Below, piece by piece: positions 1-5,690 of a stretch of DNA of 8,893 nucleotides. A program made the translations under genes and the position numbers. The notes below the pieces were generated by a model, which saw only the letters and a program-made list of their open reading frames with translations, was not told where the DNA came from and ran no database searches. Source of the DNA: Pseudomonadota bacterium. GTDB taxonomy: Bacteria; Pseudomonadota; Alphaproteobacteria; Rhodospirillales; 2-02-FULL-58-16. The stretch covers positions 1 to 8,893 of the forward strand of contig JACZWD010000110.1 in the NCBI GenBank assembly GCA_022572335.1. Reading direction: 5' to 3'. How positions within the stretch are numbered: the stretch's first letter is position 1; each line of letters starts with the position of its first letter.

Positions 1-10
1 ACCGCAACGG

Positions 11-104
11 CGGCTTACCAAGGCTTTCGGACGGCGTCGCGCACGCTTCGCGATGCCCCGCATCGCCACAGCGCACGCTTAGGGCCGAAAACCTTGGTAA
101 GCCG
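11..104. repeat. Large imperfect palindrome beyond the end of dut
   Basis: Bases 11-23 (CGGCTTACCAAGG) are the exact reverse complement of 92-104. After one mismatch the pairing continues with 25-30 (TTTCGG) against 85-90, so the arms match at 19 of 20 positions around a 54-base interior. The interior can fold further: 33-41 pairs with 49-57 (one G-T wobble) around a 7-base loop, and the 10-mer GCGCACGCTT occurs twice (39-48 and 71-80). It begins 16 bases past the dut stop codon on the transcribed strand. It could be a REP/BIME-like dispersed palindrome, a MITE-like element, or a 3' mRNA-end structure. There is no T-run typical of an intrinsic terminator. The structure is seen directly; its identity is not known. 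Confidence 0.6.
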
Positions 105-120
105 GCTCGTCGGGTCATGA

Positions 121-585
121 TCAGCGCTCCTTGGTATTAGTGCCGGTGGAGCCGAAGCCGCCGTCGCCGCGGCCGCTCCCGGGCAGGGAATCCACCTCGC
201 GCCAGGCAACGGTGTTGACCGGCGCCACCACCATCTGCGCGATGCGCATGCCGCGTTCGATGCCGAACGGTGCGTCGCCCAGATTGACCAGGATGACGCC
301 GATCTCGCCGCGATAGTCGGCGTCGATGGTGCCGGGGCTGTTGAGCACCGTGATTCCGTGCTTCATCGCCAGGCCCGAGCGCGGCCGCACCTGCGCCTCG
401 TAGCCCGGCGGCAGGGCGATGGCGATGCCCGACGGGATCGACGCCCGTCCCCCGGGCTCCAGGACCACCGGCTCGGTCACCGCCGCCAGCAGGTCCACCC
501 CGGCGCTCATGGCGGTGGCGTAGGACGGCAGCGGCAGCCCGGCGCCGTGGGGCAGCCGCCGGATGGGGACGGCGAGGGGGCTCAC
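121..585 (-). CDS. dut: Deoxyuridine 5'-triphosphate nucleotidohydrolase (dUTPase)
   Basis: Trimeric cytosolic dUTPase that hydrolyses dUTP to dUMP and pyrophosphate, keeping uracil out of DNA and supplying dUMP for thymidylate synthesis. All five family motifs are present in the 154-residue product: motif I around residues 25-34 (ending AGVDL), motif II PRSGLA (68-73), motif III with GTIDADYRGE (85-94, including the catalytic Asp), motif IV GMRIAQ (112-117), and the C-terminal glycine-rich motif V RGDGGFGSTG (139-148). Length matches the usual 150 or so. I chose the GTG at 585-583 because it overlaps the coaBC stop in a GTGA junction, implying translational coupling. The same frame is open further upstream, but that would add about 58 non-homologous, arginine-rich residues inside coaBC. 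Confidence 0.95.
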   Translation of the reverse strand: MSPLAVPIRRLPHGAGLPLPSYATAMSAGVDLLAAVTEPVVLEPGGRASIPSGIAIALPPGYEAQVRPRSGLAMKHGITVLNSPGTIDADYRGEIGVILVNLGDAPFGIERGMRIAQMVVAPVNTVAWREVDSLPGSGRGDGGFGSTGTNTKER

Positions 586-1790
586 CGCGTCTGGTCCAGG
601 GAGTCGGCGATGCGCTCGGCCAGACGCTCGGCCACCGCCCGTTTGGTCAGCGTCGGCCAGTCCTCGACGCCGTCCGCGGAGACAAGGTGCACGGTGTTGG
701 TGTCGCCGCCGAACGTGCCCGTGCCCGGCGAGACATCGTTGGCGAGGATCCAGTCGCACCGTTTGGCGGCCCGCTTGGCGACGGCGTTTTCAACCACCGA
801 GTCCGTTTCCGCGGCGAAGCCGATCACCAGTTTGGGGCGGCGGCCGCGGCCGTTGCTCAAGGCCGCCAGAATGTCCGGGTTCTCGGTCAGGATCAGGGTC
901 GGGGCCGCCTGCGTGGCTTTCTTCTTGATCTTGCCCACCACCGGGTCGGCGACGCGCCAGTCGGCGACGGCCGCCGCCAGCACCGCGGCGTCCACGGGCA
1001 GGGCGTGTTCGCAGGCCTCCAGCATTTCGACCGCCGATTCGACGCGCACCACCGCGACCCCCGGCGGGTCGGGCTGTCCGGTGGGCCCGGAGACCAGGGT
1101 GGTGTCCGCTCCCAGGCGCGCCAGGGCGGCGGCGATGGCGTGGCCCTGCTTGCCCGAGGAGCGGTTGGCCAGGTAGCGCACGCTGTCTATGGCCTCGTGG
1201 GTGGGACCGCTGGTGACCAGGGCGCGGCGGCCCTTCAGCCGGCCCTTGGGACGAAAGAAGGCTTCCACGGCGGCGACGATGTCGTCCGCCTCCGCCATGC
1301 GTCCCATGCCCCACTCGCCGCACGCCATGTCGCCCTCGGTGGGGCCGACGCGGAGCACGCCGCGCTCTTCCAGCGTCGCCAGGTTGGCCCGCGTGGCGGC
1401 GTGTTCCCACATGCGCACGTTCATGGCCGGCGCCACCATCACCGGCTTGTCGGTGGCGAGCAACGCGGTGGTCGCCAGATCGTCGGCGATGCCCGCCGCC
1501 ATCCTGGCCAGGATATTGGTGGTGGCCGGCGCCACCAGCACCAGGTCGGCGTCCCGGGAGAGCTCGATGTGCCCCATCCCGCTTTCGTCGGTGAGCGAGA
1601 ACAGGTCCTCATAGACCTTGTCCTGGCTGAGCGCGGCGAGGGACATAGGGGTGACGAACTCCGCCCCCGCCCGGGTCAGGATGCAGCGCACGGCGAACCC
1701 GTGCTCGCGCAACCGCCGGATGGCGTCGAGGCACTTGTAGGCCGCGATGCCGCCGGAAACGATCAACAGAATGCGGTTGCCTTGGCCCAC
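582..1790 (-). CDS. coaBC: Bifunctional phosphopantothenoylcysteine decarboxylase / phosphopantothenate-cysteine ligase
   Basis: Performs two consecutive steps of coenzyme A synthesis: the C-terminal CoaB domain joins 4'-phosphopantothenate to cysteine using CTP, and the N-terminal FMN-dependent CoaC domain decarboxylates the product to 4'-phosphopantetheine. In the 402-residue protein the CoaC domain shows SGGIAAYK (12-19), the active-site His74 in GHIELSRDAD, PAMN (121-124) and ACGEWGMGRM with Cys157. These match E. coli Dfp His75, Asn125 and Cys158. The CoaB domain shows TSGPTHEAID (193-202), Asn209 in LANRSSGKQG, KIKKK (287-291) and GFAAETD (324-330). The start is GTG at 1790, preceded by a strong GGAGGG ribosome site at close spacing. 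It follows ubiE after about 100 bases and is coupled to dut. No key residue is missing. Confidence 0.95.
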   Translation of the reverse strand: MGQGNRILLIVSGGIAAYKCLDAIRRLREHGFAVRCILTRAGAEFVTPMSLAALSQDKVYEDLFSLTDESGMGHIELSRDADLVLVAPATTNILARMAAGIADDLATTALLATDKPVMVAPAMNVRMWEHAATRANLATLEERGVLRVGPTEGDMACGEWGMGRMAEADDIVAAVEAFFRPKGRLKGRRALVTSGPTHEAIDSVRYLANRSSGKQGHAIAAALARLGADTTLVSGPTGQPDPPGVAVVRVESAVEMLEACEHALPVDAAVLAAAVADWRVADPVVGKIKKKATQAAPTLILTENPDILAALSNGRGRRPKLVIGFAAETDSVVENAVAKRAAKRCDWILANDVSPGTGTFGGDTNTVHLVSADGVEDWPTLTKRAVAERLAERIADSLDQTR

Positions 1791-1802
1791 GGTCCCTCCG
1801 CG

Positions 1803-1840
1803 GAAATTTAACTAAATCCTTGTGTGATTAAGATAATCTG
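1803..1840 (-). promoter_or_regulatory. AT-rich presumed promoter region of coaBC-dut
   Basis: This short stretch upstream of the coaBC start is conspicuously AT-rich (TTAAAT, TTAATC and TTATCT on the minus strand) in otherwise GC-rich DNA. That suggests a separate promoter for coaBC-dut inside the ubiE-coaBC gap. No -35/-10 pair with good consensus and 16-18 base spacing stands out, so the call rests on composition and position only. Confidence 0.3.
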
Positions 1841-1851
1841 GCGCGGCGCGC

Positions 1852-1873
1852 GGTGCAACCCCCGCGTTGCGCC
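1852..1873 (-). other. Stem-loop between ubiE and coaBC
   Basis: GGTGCAAC (1852-1859) can pair with GTTGCGCC (1866-1873) around the 6-base loop CCCCGC. Seven pairs are Watson-Crick; the eighth is T-G when read on the plus strand and C-A on the minus strand. It lies about 20 bases past the ubiE stop codon, where an mRNA-end hairpin is expected. No T-run follows on the minus strand, so it is at best a weak terminator or a stabilising 3' hairpin. Confidence 0.3.
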
Positions 1874-1894
1874 GGGCCGGGATCAGGGATTTGC

Positions 1895-2683
1895 CTAGAT
1901 CCGCCACCCGGAATGCAGGGCCGCGATGCCGCCGGCCAGGTTGCGGTACGTGACCTGGCTCAATCCGGCCTCGGCGATCATGGCGGCGAACGGTTCTTGC
2001 GCGGGAAACCGGCGGATGCTTTCCGCCAGATAGCGATAGGCGGCGCGGTCGCCGGCCACCAACTGGCCCAGGGCCGGCAGCACCCGGAAGGAGTACGAGT
2101 CGTACAATCCGTCCAGGGCGGGCACGGCGAGGCGGCTGAACTCCAGGCACAGGAACCGCCCGCCGGGCTTGAGCACCCGCCGCGCTTCGCCAAGCGCCCG
2201 GGAAACGTGGGTCACGTTGCGGAGGCAGAACGCCGTCGCATAGGCGTCCACCGAACCGTCGGCGACGGGCAGGCGCTCGGCGTCGCCGCAGATCCAGGTG
2301 ATTCCGTCGAGTATTCCCCGGTCGACGGCGCGGTCGCGCCCCACCGCCACCATGGCGGTGGTGATGTCGCAGACGAACACATGGCCGCCGCCGCGCTCGA
2401 GGAAACGGAACGCGATGTCGCCGGTGCCGCCGCCCACGTCCAAAAGCGCCATCCCCGGGCGCGGGTTCAGCCAGTCCATCATGGCCGCCTTCCACAGGCG
2501 ATGGACGCCCAGGCTCATGAGGTCGTTCATGAGGTCGTAGCGGGACGCGACCCTGCCGAAGACGCCGCGCACGAGGGACGCCTTCTCGTCCTCGGGCACG
2601 CTCAGGAATCCGAAGTGGGCGACGGGCCCGGTTCCGCGGGCGCCCCCGTTTTCTTTCCGCTGCCGGGGCATGGTCCCGACCAT
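1895..2683 (-). CDS. ubiE: Ubiquinone/menaquinone biosynthesis C-methyltransferase
   Basis: SAM-dependent class I methyltransferase that C-methylates the benzoquinol ring in ubiquinone synthesis, and demethylmenaquinol where menaquinone is made. In the 262-residue reading the family features are FGFLSVPEDEK (24-34), SRYDLMNDLMS (47-57), the SAM-binding glycine loop DVGGGTGDI (82-90), the acidic end of the next strand VCDIT (104-108), LPVADGSVDAY (138-148), FCLRNVTH (152-159) and LKPGGRFLCLEFS (171-183). Length is about the family norm of 250. The ATG at 2683 lacks a visible ribosome site. A second ATG four codons later (2671) is preceded by GTCGGGACC and may be the true start. It diverges from mutM with about 66 bases between starts. 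In many alphaproteobacteria ubiB follows directly; here coaBC does. Confidence 0.93.
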   Translation of the reverse strand: MVGTMPRQRKENGGARGTGPVAHFGFLSVPEDEKASLVRGVFGRVASRYDLMNDLMSLGVHRLWKAAMMDWLNPRPGMALLDVGGGTGDIAFRFLERGGGHVFVCDITTAMVAVGRDRAVDRGILDGITWICGDAERLPVADGSVDAYATAFCLRNVTHVSRALGEARRVLKPGGRFLCLEFSRLAVPALDGLYDSYSFRVLPALGQLVAGDRAAYRYLAESIRRFPAQEPFAAMIAEAGLSQVTYRNLAGGIAALHSGWRI

Positions 2684-2685
2684 AG

Positions 2686-2714
2686 CGTAAGGCGCGCGGG
2701 TGCGCTACCTTACG
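2686..2714. promoter_or_regulatory. Inverted repeat in the ubiE-mutM divergent promoter region
   Basis: CGTAAGG (2686-2692) and CCTTACG (2708-2714) are exact reverse complements separated by 15 bases, a centre-to-centre distance of 22 bases or about two helical turns. They lie in the short gap between the divergent ubiE and mutM starts, so a dimeric regulator could act on both genes. The repeat is seen; a regulatory role is inference. No clear -35/-10 pair was recognised here. Confidence 0.35.
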
Positions 2715-2749
2715 GCCCGCGCAAGGACAGAGGACACAGGCGTCTATCC

Positions 2750-3592
2750 ATGCCCGAATTGCCGGAGGTCGAAACCATACGCCGGGGCCTGGCGCCCGTG
2801 CTGGAGGGCCGCGTCCTGCGCCGGGTGACGGCGCGCCGTCCCGACCTGCGCCGGCCCCTGCCCGCCGACTTCGCCCGGCGCACCACGGGACGCCGGGTCC
2901 TCGAGCTCGGCCGGCGGGGCAAGTTCCTCCTGATGTACCTGGACGACGGCGCGGTGCTGATCATGCACATGGGCATGTCGGGCCGGGTCAAGGTCTTTGG
3001 CGACCGCCCGCCGCCCCTGGAGCCCCACGACCATGTGATCTTCGAGACCGACGCGGGCTCCACCATCCGCTTCTGCGACCCCCGCCGCTTCGGCCTGATG
3101 GACCTGGCCCGCGGCGAAGGGCTTTCCGGCCATCCCCTGCTCGCCCGCCTCGGGCCGGAGCCCCTGGACGCGGCGTTCGACGGAGTCGCGCTGGCGGCGC
3201 TGCTGGCGCGCCGGAACGGGCCGATCAAGACGGCGCTCATGGACCAGGCCGTGGTCGCCGGACTGGGCAACATCTACGTCTGCGAAAGCCTTTTCCGCGC
3301 CGGCATTTCCCCGAAGCGCAAGGCGATGACGGTCAAGGGGCGAAGGGCCGGGCGCCTGGCCGCCGCCATCCGCGCGGTGCTGGAAGACGCCATCGCGGCC
3401 GGCGGCTCGACCTTGCGCGATCACCGCCAGCCGTCCGGGGAACTGGGCTATTTCCAGCACCGCTTCGCCGTCTACGGGCGCACCGGCGAACCGTGTCCGG
3501 GATGCGACTGCGACCGCGCCAAAACCCGCGGCATCCGCCGCATCGTGCAATCGGGACGCTCGACTTTCTATTGTGCGACCCGCCAGCGCTGA
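2750..3592 (+). CDS. mutM: Formamidopyrimidine-DNA glycosylase (Fpg/MutM)
   Basis: Bifunctional base-excision repair glycosylase/AP lyase that removes 8-oxoguanine and formamidopyrimidines from DNA. The 280-residue protein begins MPELPEVE: after Met removal the N-terminal proline is the catalytic nucleophile, followed by the catalytic glutamate. Lys58 in RRGKFLL matches the conserved catalytic-site lysine. The helix-two-turn-helix region (about 215-250) holds GPIKTALMDQ and GLGNIY, and SGELGYFQHRFAVYGR precedes the zinc finger. That finger is odd: Cys249, Cys252 and Cys275 are present, but the expected fourth Cys at position 278 is Arg (ending CATRQR). The Cys-pair spacing is 22 rather than about 16, and there is an extra Cys at 254. 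The start is fixed by the PELPE motif, since that proline must be residue 2. No strong ribosome site is visible. It is probably the first gene of an operon with the next two. Confidence 0.96.
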   Translation: MPELPEVETIRRGLAPVLEGRVLRRVTARRPDLRRPLPADFARRTTGRRVLELGRRGKFLLMYLDDGAVLIMHMGMSGRVKVFGDRPPPLEPHDHVIFETDAGSTIRFCDPRRFGLMDLARGEGLSGHPLLARLGPEPLDAAFDGVALAALLARRNGPIKTALMDQAVVAGLGNIYVCESLFRAGISPKRKAMTVKGRRAGRLAAAIRAVLEDAIAAGGSTLRDHRQPSGELGYFQHRFAVYGRTGEPCPGCDCDRAKTRGIRRIVQSGRSTFYCATRQR

Positions 3593-3608
3593 TGGTATAG
3601 CGGAGCCC

Positions 3609-4064
3609 ATGACACATCCGCCCCGCCGCGTCCCGCTGCTCGCCGCCGCCGTTTGCGCCGTTGCTCTGGGCTGGGCCGATGTGCTGGCGGCGGACGGCGC
3701 CGCCGGGCACGGCACGGTCGCCTTCGTCGGCGGCATCGAGGACCTGCCGCTGATGCCCGGTCTGGAAGAGGACGCCGCGGGGCGGATGGTCTTCGACACG
3801 GCCGCCGGGCGCATCGTCGAGGCCTATGCGTCGGGCGCGGTGTCCCGGGTCCAGGTGTTGGAATTCTACGCCGCCACCCTGCCGCAGCTTGGCTGGAGGC
3901 GCGAGGGGGAGGCCGCCTTCCTCCGCGAAGACGAAATCCTGGTCCTGGAATTCTCCGCCGGTAAGGCCGGCCCCGCTCCGGCCCTCACCGTTCGCTTCGC
4001 CCTGTCGCCGGCGAAGGCCGGGGGGAAGTCCACCGGCGGCAGCCGCCGTCCCGAAAAACCTTGA
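3609..4064 (+). CDS. Conserved hypothetical exported protein
   Basis: I do not recognise a characterised function. The 151-residue product starts with a charged stretch (HPPRR), then a hydrophobic core of about residues 8-22 and a likely signal-peptidase site after VLA (about residue 27), so it is probably periplasmic. No lipobox cysteine sits at the cleavage site. The mature part contains DLPLMPGLEED, then a small alpha/beta-looking region with VEAYASGAVSRVQVLEFY, LPQLGWRR and LVLEFSAG, ending in a basic Gly/Ser-rich tail. From memory, similar small proteins with the LPLMPGL motif sit beside mutM and an enoyl-CoA hydratase in related alphaproteobacteria. The ATG at 3609 has a GGAG site just upstream and lies 16 bases past mutM; a longer in-frame start (3573) would overlap mutM and disrupt the signal peptide. 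Confidence 0.8.
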   Translation: MTHPPRRVPLLAAAVCAVALGWADVLAADGAAGHGTVAFVGGIEDLPLMPGLEEDAAGRMVFDTAAGRIVEAYASGAVSRVQVLEFYAATLPQLGWRREGEAAFLREDEILVLEFSAGKAGPAPALTVRFALSPAKAGGKSTGGSRRPEKP

Positions 4065-4075
4065 GGAGGGGCCCG

Positions 4076-4852
4076 ATGGCTTATGAGAACATCATCGCCG
4101 AGAAGAAAGGCCGCGTCGGCCTGATCACCTTCAATCGGACGAAGGCGCTCAACGCCCTGAACGCGGCCCTCATCGCGGAGCTCAAGCAGGCCCTCGATTC
4201 GTTCGAGGCCGACGACGAAGTGGGCGCCATCGTGATTACCGGCAACGACAAGGCCTTCGCCGCCGGGGCGGACATCAAGGAGATGCAGGACAAGACCTTC
4301 ATCGACGCCTACCTCGGTGATTTCATCACCCGGGACTGGGAGCGCATCGCCACCTGCCGCAAGCCGGTCATCGCGGCGGTCGCCGGCTATGCCCTGGGCG
4401 GCGGGTGCGAGATCGCCATGATGTGCGACTTCATCCTCGCCGCGGACAACGCCCGGTTCGGCCAGCCCGAAATCACCCTGGGCACCATGCCCGGCGCCGG
4501 CGGCACCCAGCGCCTGGCCCGCCTGGCGGGCAAGTCCAAGGCCATGGAGATGTGCCTGACGGGACGCATGATGGACGCGGAGGAAGCCGAGCGCATCGGC
4601 CTGGTCAGCCGTATCGTGCCCGTGGCCGAGCTGGTGGAAGAGGCGCTGAAGACGGCCGAGACCATCGCCGGGATGTCCAGGCCCGCCGTGCTGATGACCA
4701 AGGAGGCGGTCAACCGCGCCTATGAGACGACCCTTTCCGAAGGCATCCGCTTCGAGCGCCGCCTGTTCCACGCCACCTTCGCCACCGAGGATCAGAAAGA
4801 GGGCATGGCGGCGTTCATCGAGAAACGTCAACCCAGGTTTACCAACAGATAA
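4076..4852 (+). CDS. Short-chain enoyl-CoA hydratase (crotonase family)
   Basis: Hydrates trans-2-enoyl-CoA to 3-hydroxyacyl-CoA, the second step of fatty-acid beta-oxidation, in the cytosol; the active form is normally a hexamer. The 258-residue protein resembles mitochondrial short-chain hydratase along its whole length. The oxyanion-hole segment is FAAGADIKEM (61-70) with GYALGGGCE (104-112). The two catalytic glutamates are Glu112 (GGGCE) and Glu132 (FGQPEI), 20 residues apart as in the rat enzyme (Glu144 and Glu164). PGAGGTQRLARLAGKS (139-154) and the C-terminal TFATEDQKEGMAAFIEKR follow. Both glutamates being present favours a true hydratase over an isomerase. The ATG at 4076 is preceded by an excellent GAGGAGGGG ribosome site. 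It lies 11 bases after the hypothetical gene, consistent with one transcript. The physiological substrate cannot be fixed from sequence. Confidence 0.93.
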   Translation: MAYENIIAEKKGRVGLITFNRTKALNALNAALIAELKQALDSFEADDEVGAIVITGNDKAFAAGADIKEMQDKTFIDAYLGDFITRDWERIATCRKPVIAAVAGYALGGGCEIAMMCDFILAADNARFGQPEITLGTMPGAGGTQRLARLAGKSKAMEMCLTGRMMDAEEAERIGLVSRIVPVAELVEEALKTAETIAGMSRPAVLMTKEAVNRAYETTLSEGIRFERRLFHATFATEDQKEGMAAFIEKRQPRFTNR

Positions 4853-4885
4853 CCGGCCTCGACCCGGGCGGCGCGTCCGTGGCTC

Positions 4886-4918
4886 CCCGTTTAATCCCCC
4901 ACACGCGGGGTTGACGGG
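4886..4918 (+). other. Stem-loop after the enoyl-CoA hydratase gene
   Basis: CCCGT (4886-4890) pairs with ACGGG (4914-4918). Inside it, AA plus CCCC (4893-4894, 4896-4899) pairs with GGGGTT (4907-4912), with T4895 bulged and a 7-base loop. It is the likely 3' end structure of the mutM-hypothetical-hydratase transcript. No T-run follows, so it is not a canonical intrinsic terminator. Its right arm contains the whole -35 element of the rpsT promoter. Confidence 0.45.
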
Positions 4919-4939
4919 ACCGGGTGCCGGAGATATAAG
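4911..4939 (+). promoter_or_regulatory. Sigma-70-type promoter of rpsT
   Basis: TTGACG (4911-4916) and TATAAG (4934-4939) are each one base from the -35 and -10 consensus and are separated by exactly 17 bases. Transcription would start near 4946, giving a leader of about 34 bases before rpsT. This is the best promoter in the window and fits a highly expressed ribosomal protein gene. Confidence 0.8.
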
Positions 4940-4979
4940 CCGGCCTTCCTTTTCGCGATCACCGGATACAGGTTGCTCG

Positions 4980-5246
4980 ATGGCCACTCACGACTCGGCA
5001 AAGAAACGCATCCGTCAAATCAAGCGCCGCACCGCGGTCAGAGGCGCCAGGCTCAGCCGCATCCGCACCTTTCTGCGCAACGTGGAGCGGGCCATCGCGG
5101 GCGGCGACAAGGAACAGGCGATGGCCGCGTTCCGCGCCGCCCAGCCGGAGTTGATGCGTGGCGTCAACAAAGGTTTGTTCCACCGCAACACGGTGTCGCG
5201 CAAACTTTCGCGCCTGTCGGCCAGGATCAAGGGCATGGCGGCCTGA
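4980..5246 (+). CDS. rpsT: 30S ribosomal protein S20
   Basis: S20 binds 16S rRNA early in assembly of the small ribosomal subunit. The 88-residue product is of normal length, highly basic and helical. It starts MATHDSAKKRIRQIKRR, where SAKKRIRQ is the family hallmark, continues RIRTFLRNVERAI and ends KGLFHRNTVSRKLSRLSARIKG. The ATG at 4980 is fixed by alignment to the family N-terminus. The ribosome site is weak (ACAGG about 10 bases upstream), as is often seen for rpsT, where expression is limited at translation in E. coli. It has its own strong promoter and its own terminator, so it is probably monocistronic. Placement directly upstream of dnaA is typical of alphaproteobacteria. Confidence 0.96.
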   Translation: MATHDSAKKRIRQIKRRTAVRGARLSRIRTFLRNVERAIAGGDKEQAMAAFRAAQPELMRGVNKGLFHRNTVSRKLSRLSARIKGMAA

Positions 5247-5268
5247 AACTCAGGACCCGTTGCGATGC

Positions 5269-5299
5269 GGGCCGCGTCCTGAGTCACGCGGCCCTTTTT
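5269..5299 (+). terminator. Intrinsic terminator of rpsT
   Basis: GGGCCGCGT (5269-5277) pairs perfectly with ACGCGGCCC (5286-5294) around an 8-base loop, followed at once by five Ts (5295-5299): a canonical Rho-independent terminator 22 bases past the rpsT stop. A second perfect 9-bp pairing, ACTCAGGAC (5248-5256) with GTCCTGAGT (5276-5284), uses the terminator loop and the end of its left arm. The two hairpins cannot form together. Confidence 0.85.
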
Positions 5300-5319
5300 C
5301 ATGCGCGGACCCCTGCCCA

Positions 5320-5341
5320 AAAAAATATTCCAATATTTTTT
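5320..5341. repeat. AT-only inverted repeat with CC centre
   Basis: AAAAAATATT (5320-5329) is an exact inverted repeat of AATATTTTTT (5332-5341), separated only by CC. It lies about 20 bases past the rpsT terminator. Such a tract is easily melted and intrinsically bent, and could bind a nucleoid protein. On either strand it ends in a T-run but has no GC stem, so it would make a poor terminator. Its function is unknown. Confidence 0.6.
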
Positions 5342-5430
5342 CGACGTTCCCTATTCGGACACGTTGCCACGGCGCGGTCCGCTCTGTAAATTTGAATCCA
5401 TCGACGCACCGGGGGGGAATTCCAAAAAAA

Positions 5431-5580
5431 GCAGACACGCTAGGGCTTTTAAAGCATTTCTTAAGTAGTCACGCGTGTGGTTACGTGTCTTGTAGTAGGT
5501 AAGAAGTATTTCTAGCGCGGTTAAATATAACTGGGCGGACAAATAAAGTACTAATAATCGGCGGCTATAAAAAAAGGGGC
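5431..5580. other. AT-rich non-coding segment between rpsT and dnaA (candidate origin or dnaA control region)
   Basis: By hand count these 150 bases are about 42% GC, far below the flanking genes, with pure-AT tracts such as TTAAATATAA (5521-5530) and TATAAAAAAA (5566-5575). Just upstream are a G7 run (5411-5417) and an A7 run (5424-5430) flanking GGAATTCC. CACGCGTG (5470-5477) is a perfect palindrome and CGCTAG (5438-5443) is repeated inverted at 5512-5517. The only DnaA-box-like site is TGTGGTTAC (5476-5484), two mismatches from consensus. TTAA at 5449 and 5461 are one base too far apart for a CtrA site. Position and composition suggest a dnaA promoter region or a DNA-unwinding element. Proof of an origin is lacking. 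Confidence 0.4.
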
Positions 5581-5690
5581 TGTTGCAGGACGCGCCGAGT
5601 CTATGGTCTGTGGTCTCATCCGGGGCCGGAGAGGCAGGTTTCCGGATCAGCATTCAACGACCAAAACACGGACTCAGGGGGGATGAGAAC

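Noticed and set aside
582..1811. Long open frames on the strand opposite coaBC
   Set aside because: Typical GC-rich shadow frames: Gly/Arg/Ala/His-rich, no family motifs, while coaBC on the other strand is complete with all catalytic residues.
5411..5430. G7 and A7 homopolymers as a phase-variation switch
   Set aside because: They lie outside any supported gene and are not at a promoter spacer I can define.
5449..5464. TTAA pair resembling a CtrA binding site
   Set aside because: The half-sites are separated by 8 bases instead of 7 and the flanks do not match the full consensus.
5351..5653. 100-codon minus-strand open frame across the AT-rich rpsT-dnaA interval, with a hydrophobic stretch
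   Set aside because: No ribosome site before its ATG, no recognisable family, and it runs through the AT tracts and hairpins of a likely regulatory region. Ribosome profiling or protein conservation in relatives would be needed to revive it.
5281..5675. Four GANTC sites (5281, 5394, 5597, 5671) upstream of dnaA, as possible CcrM control
   Set aside because: Several GANTC sites also occur within the dnaA coding sequence, and the density is not clearly above chance, so no specific claim is justified.
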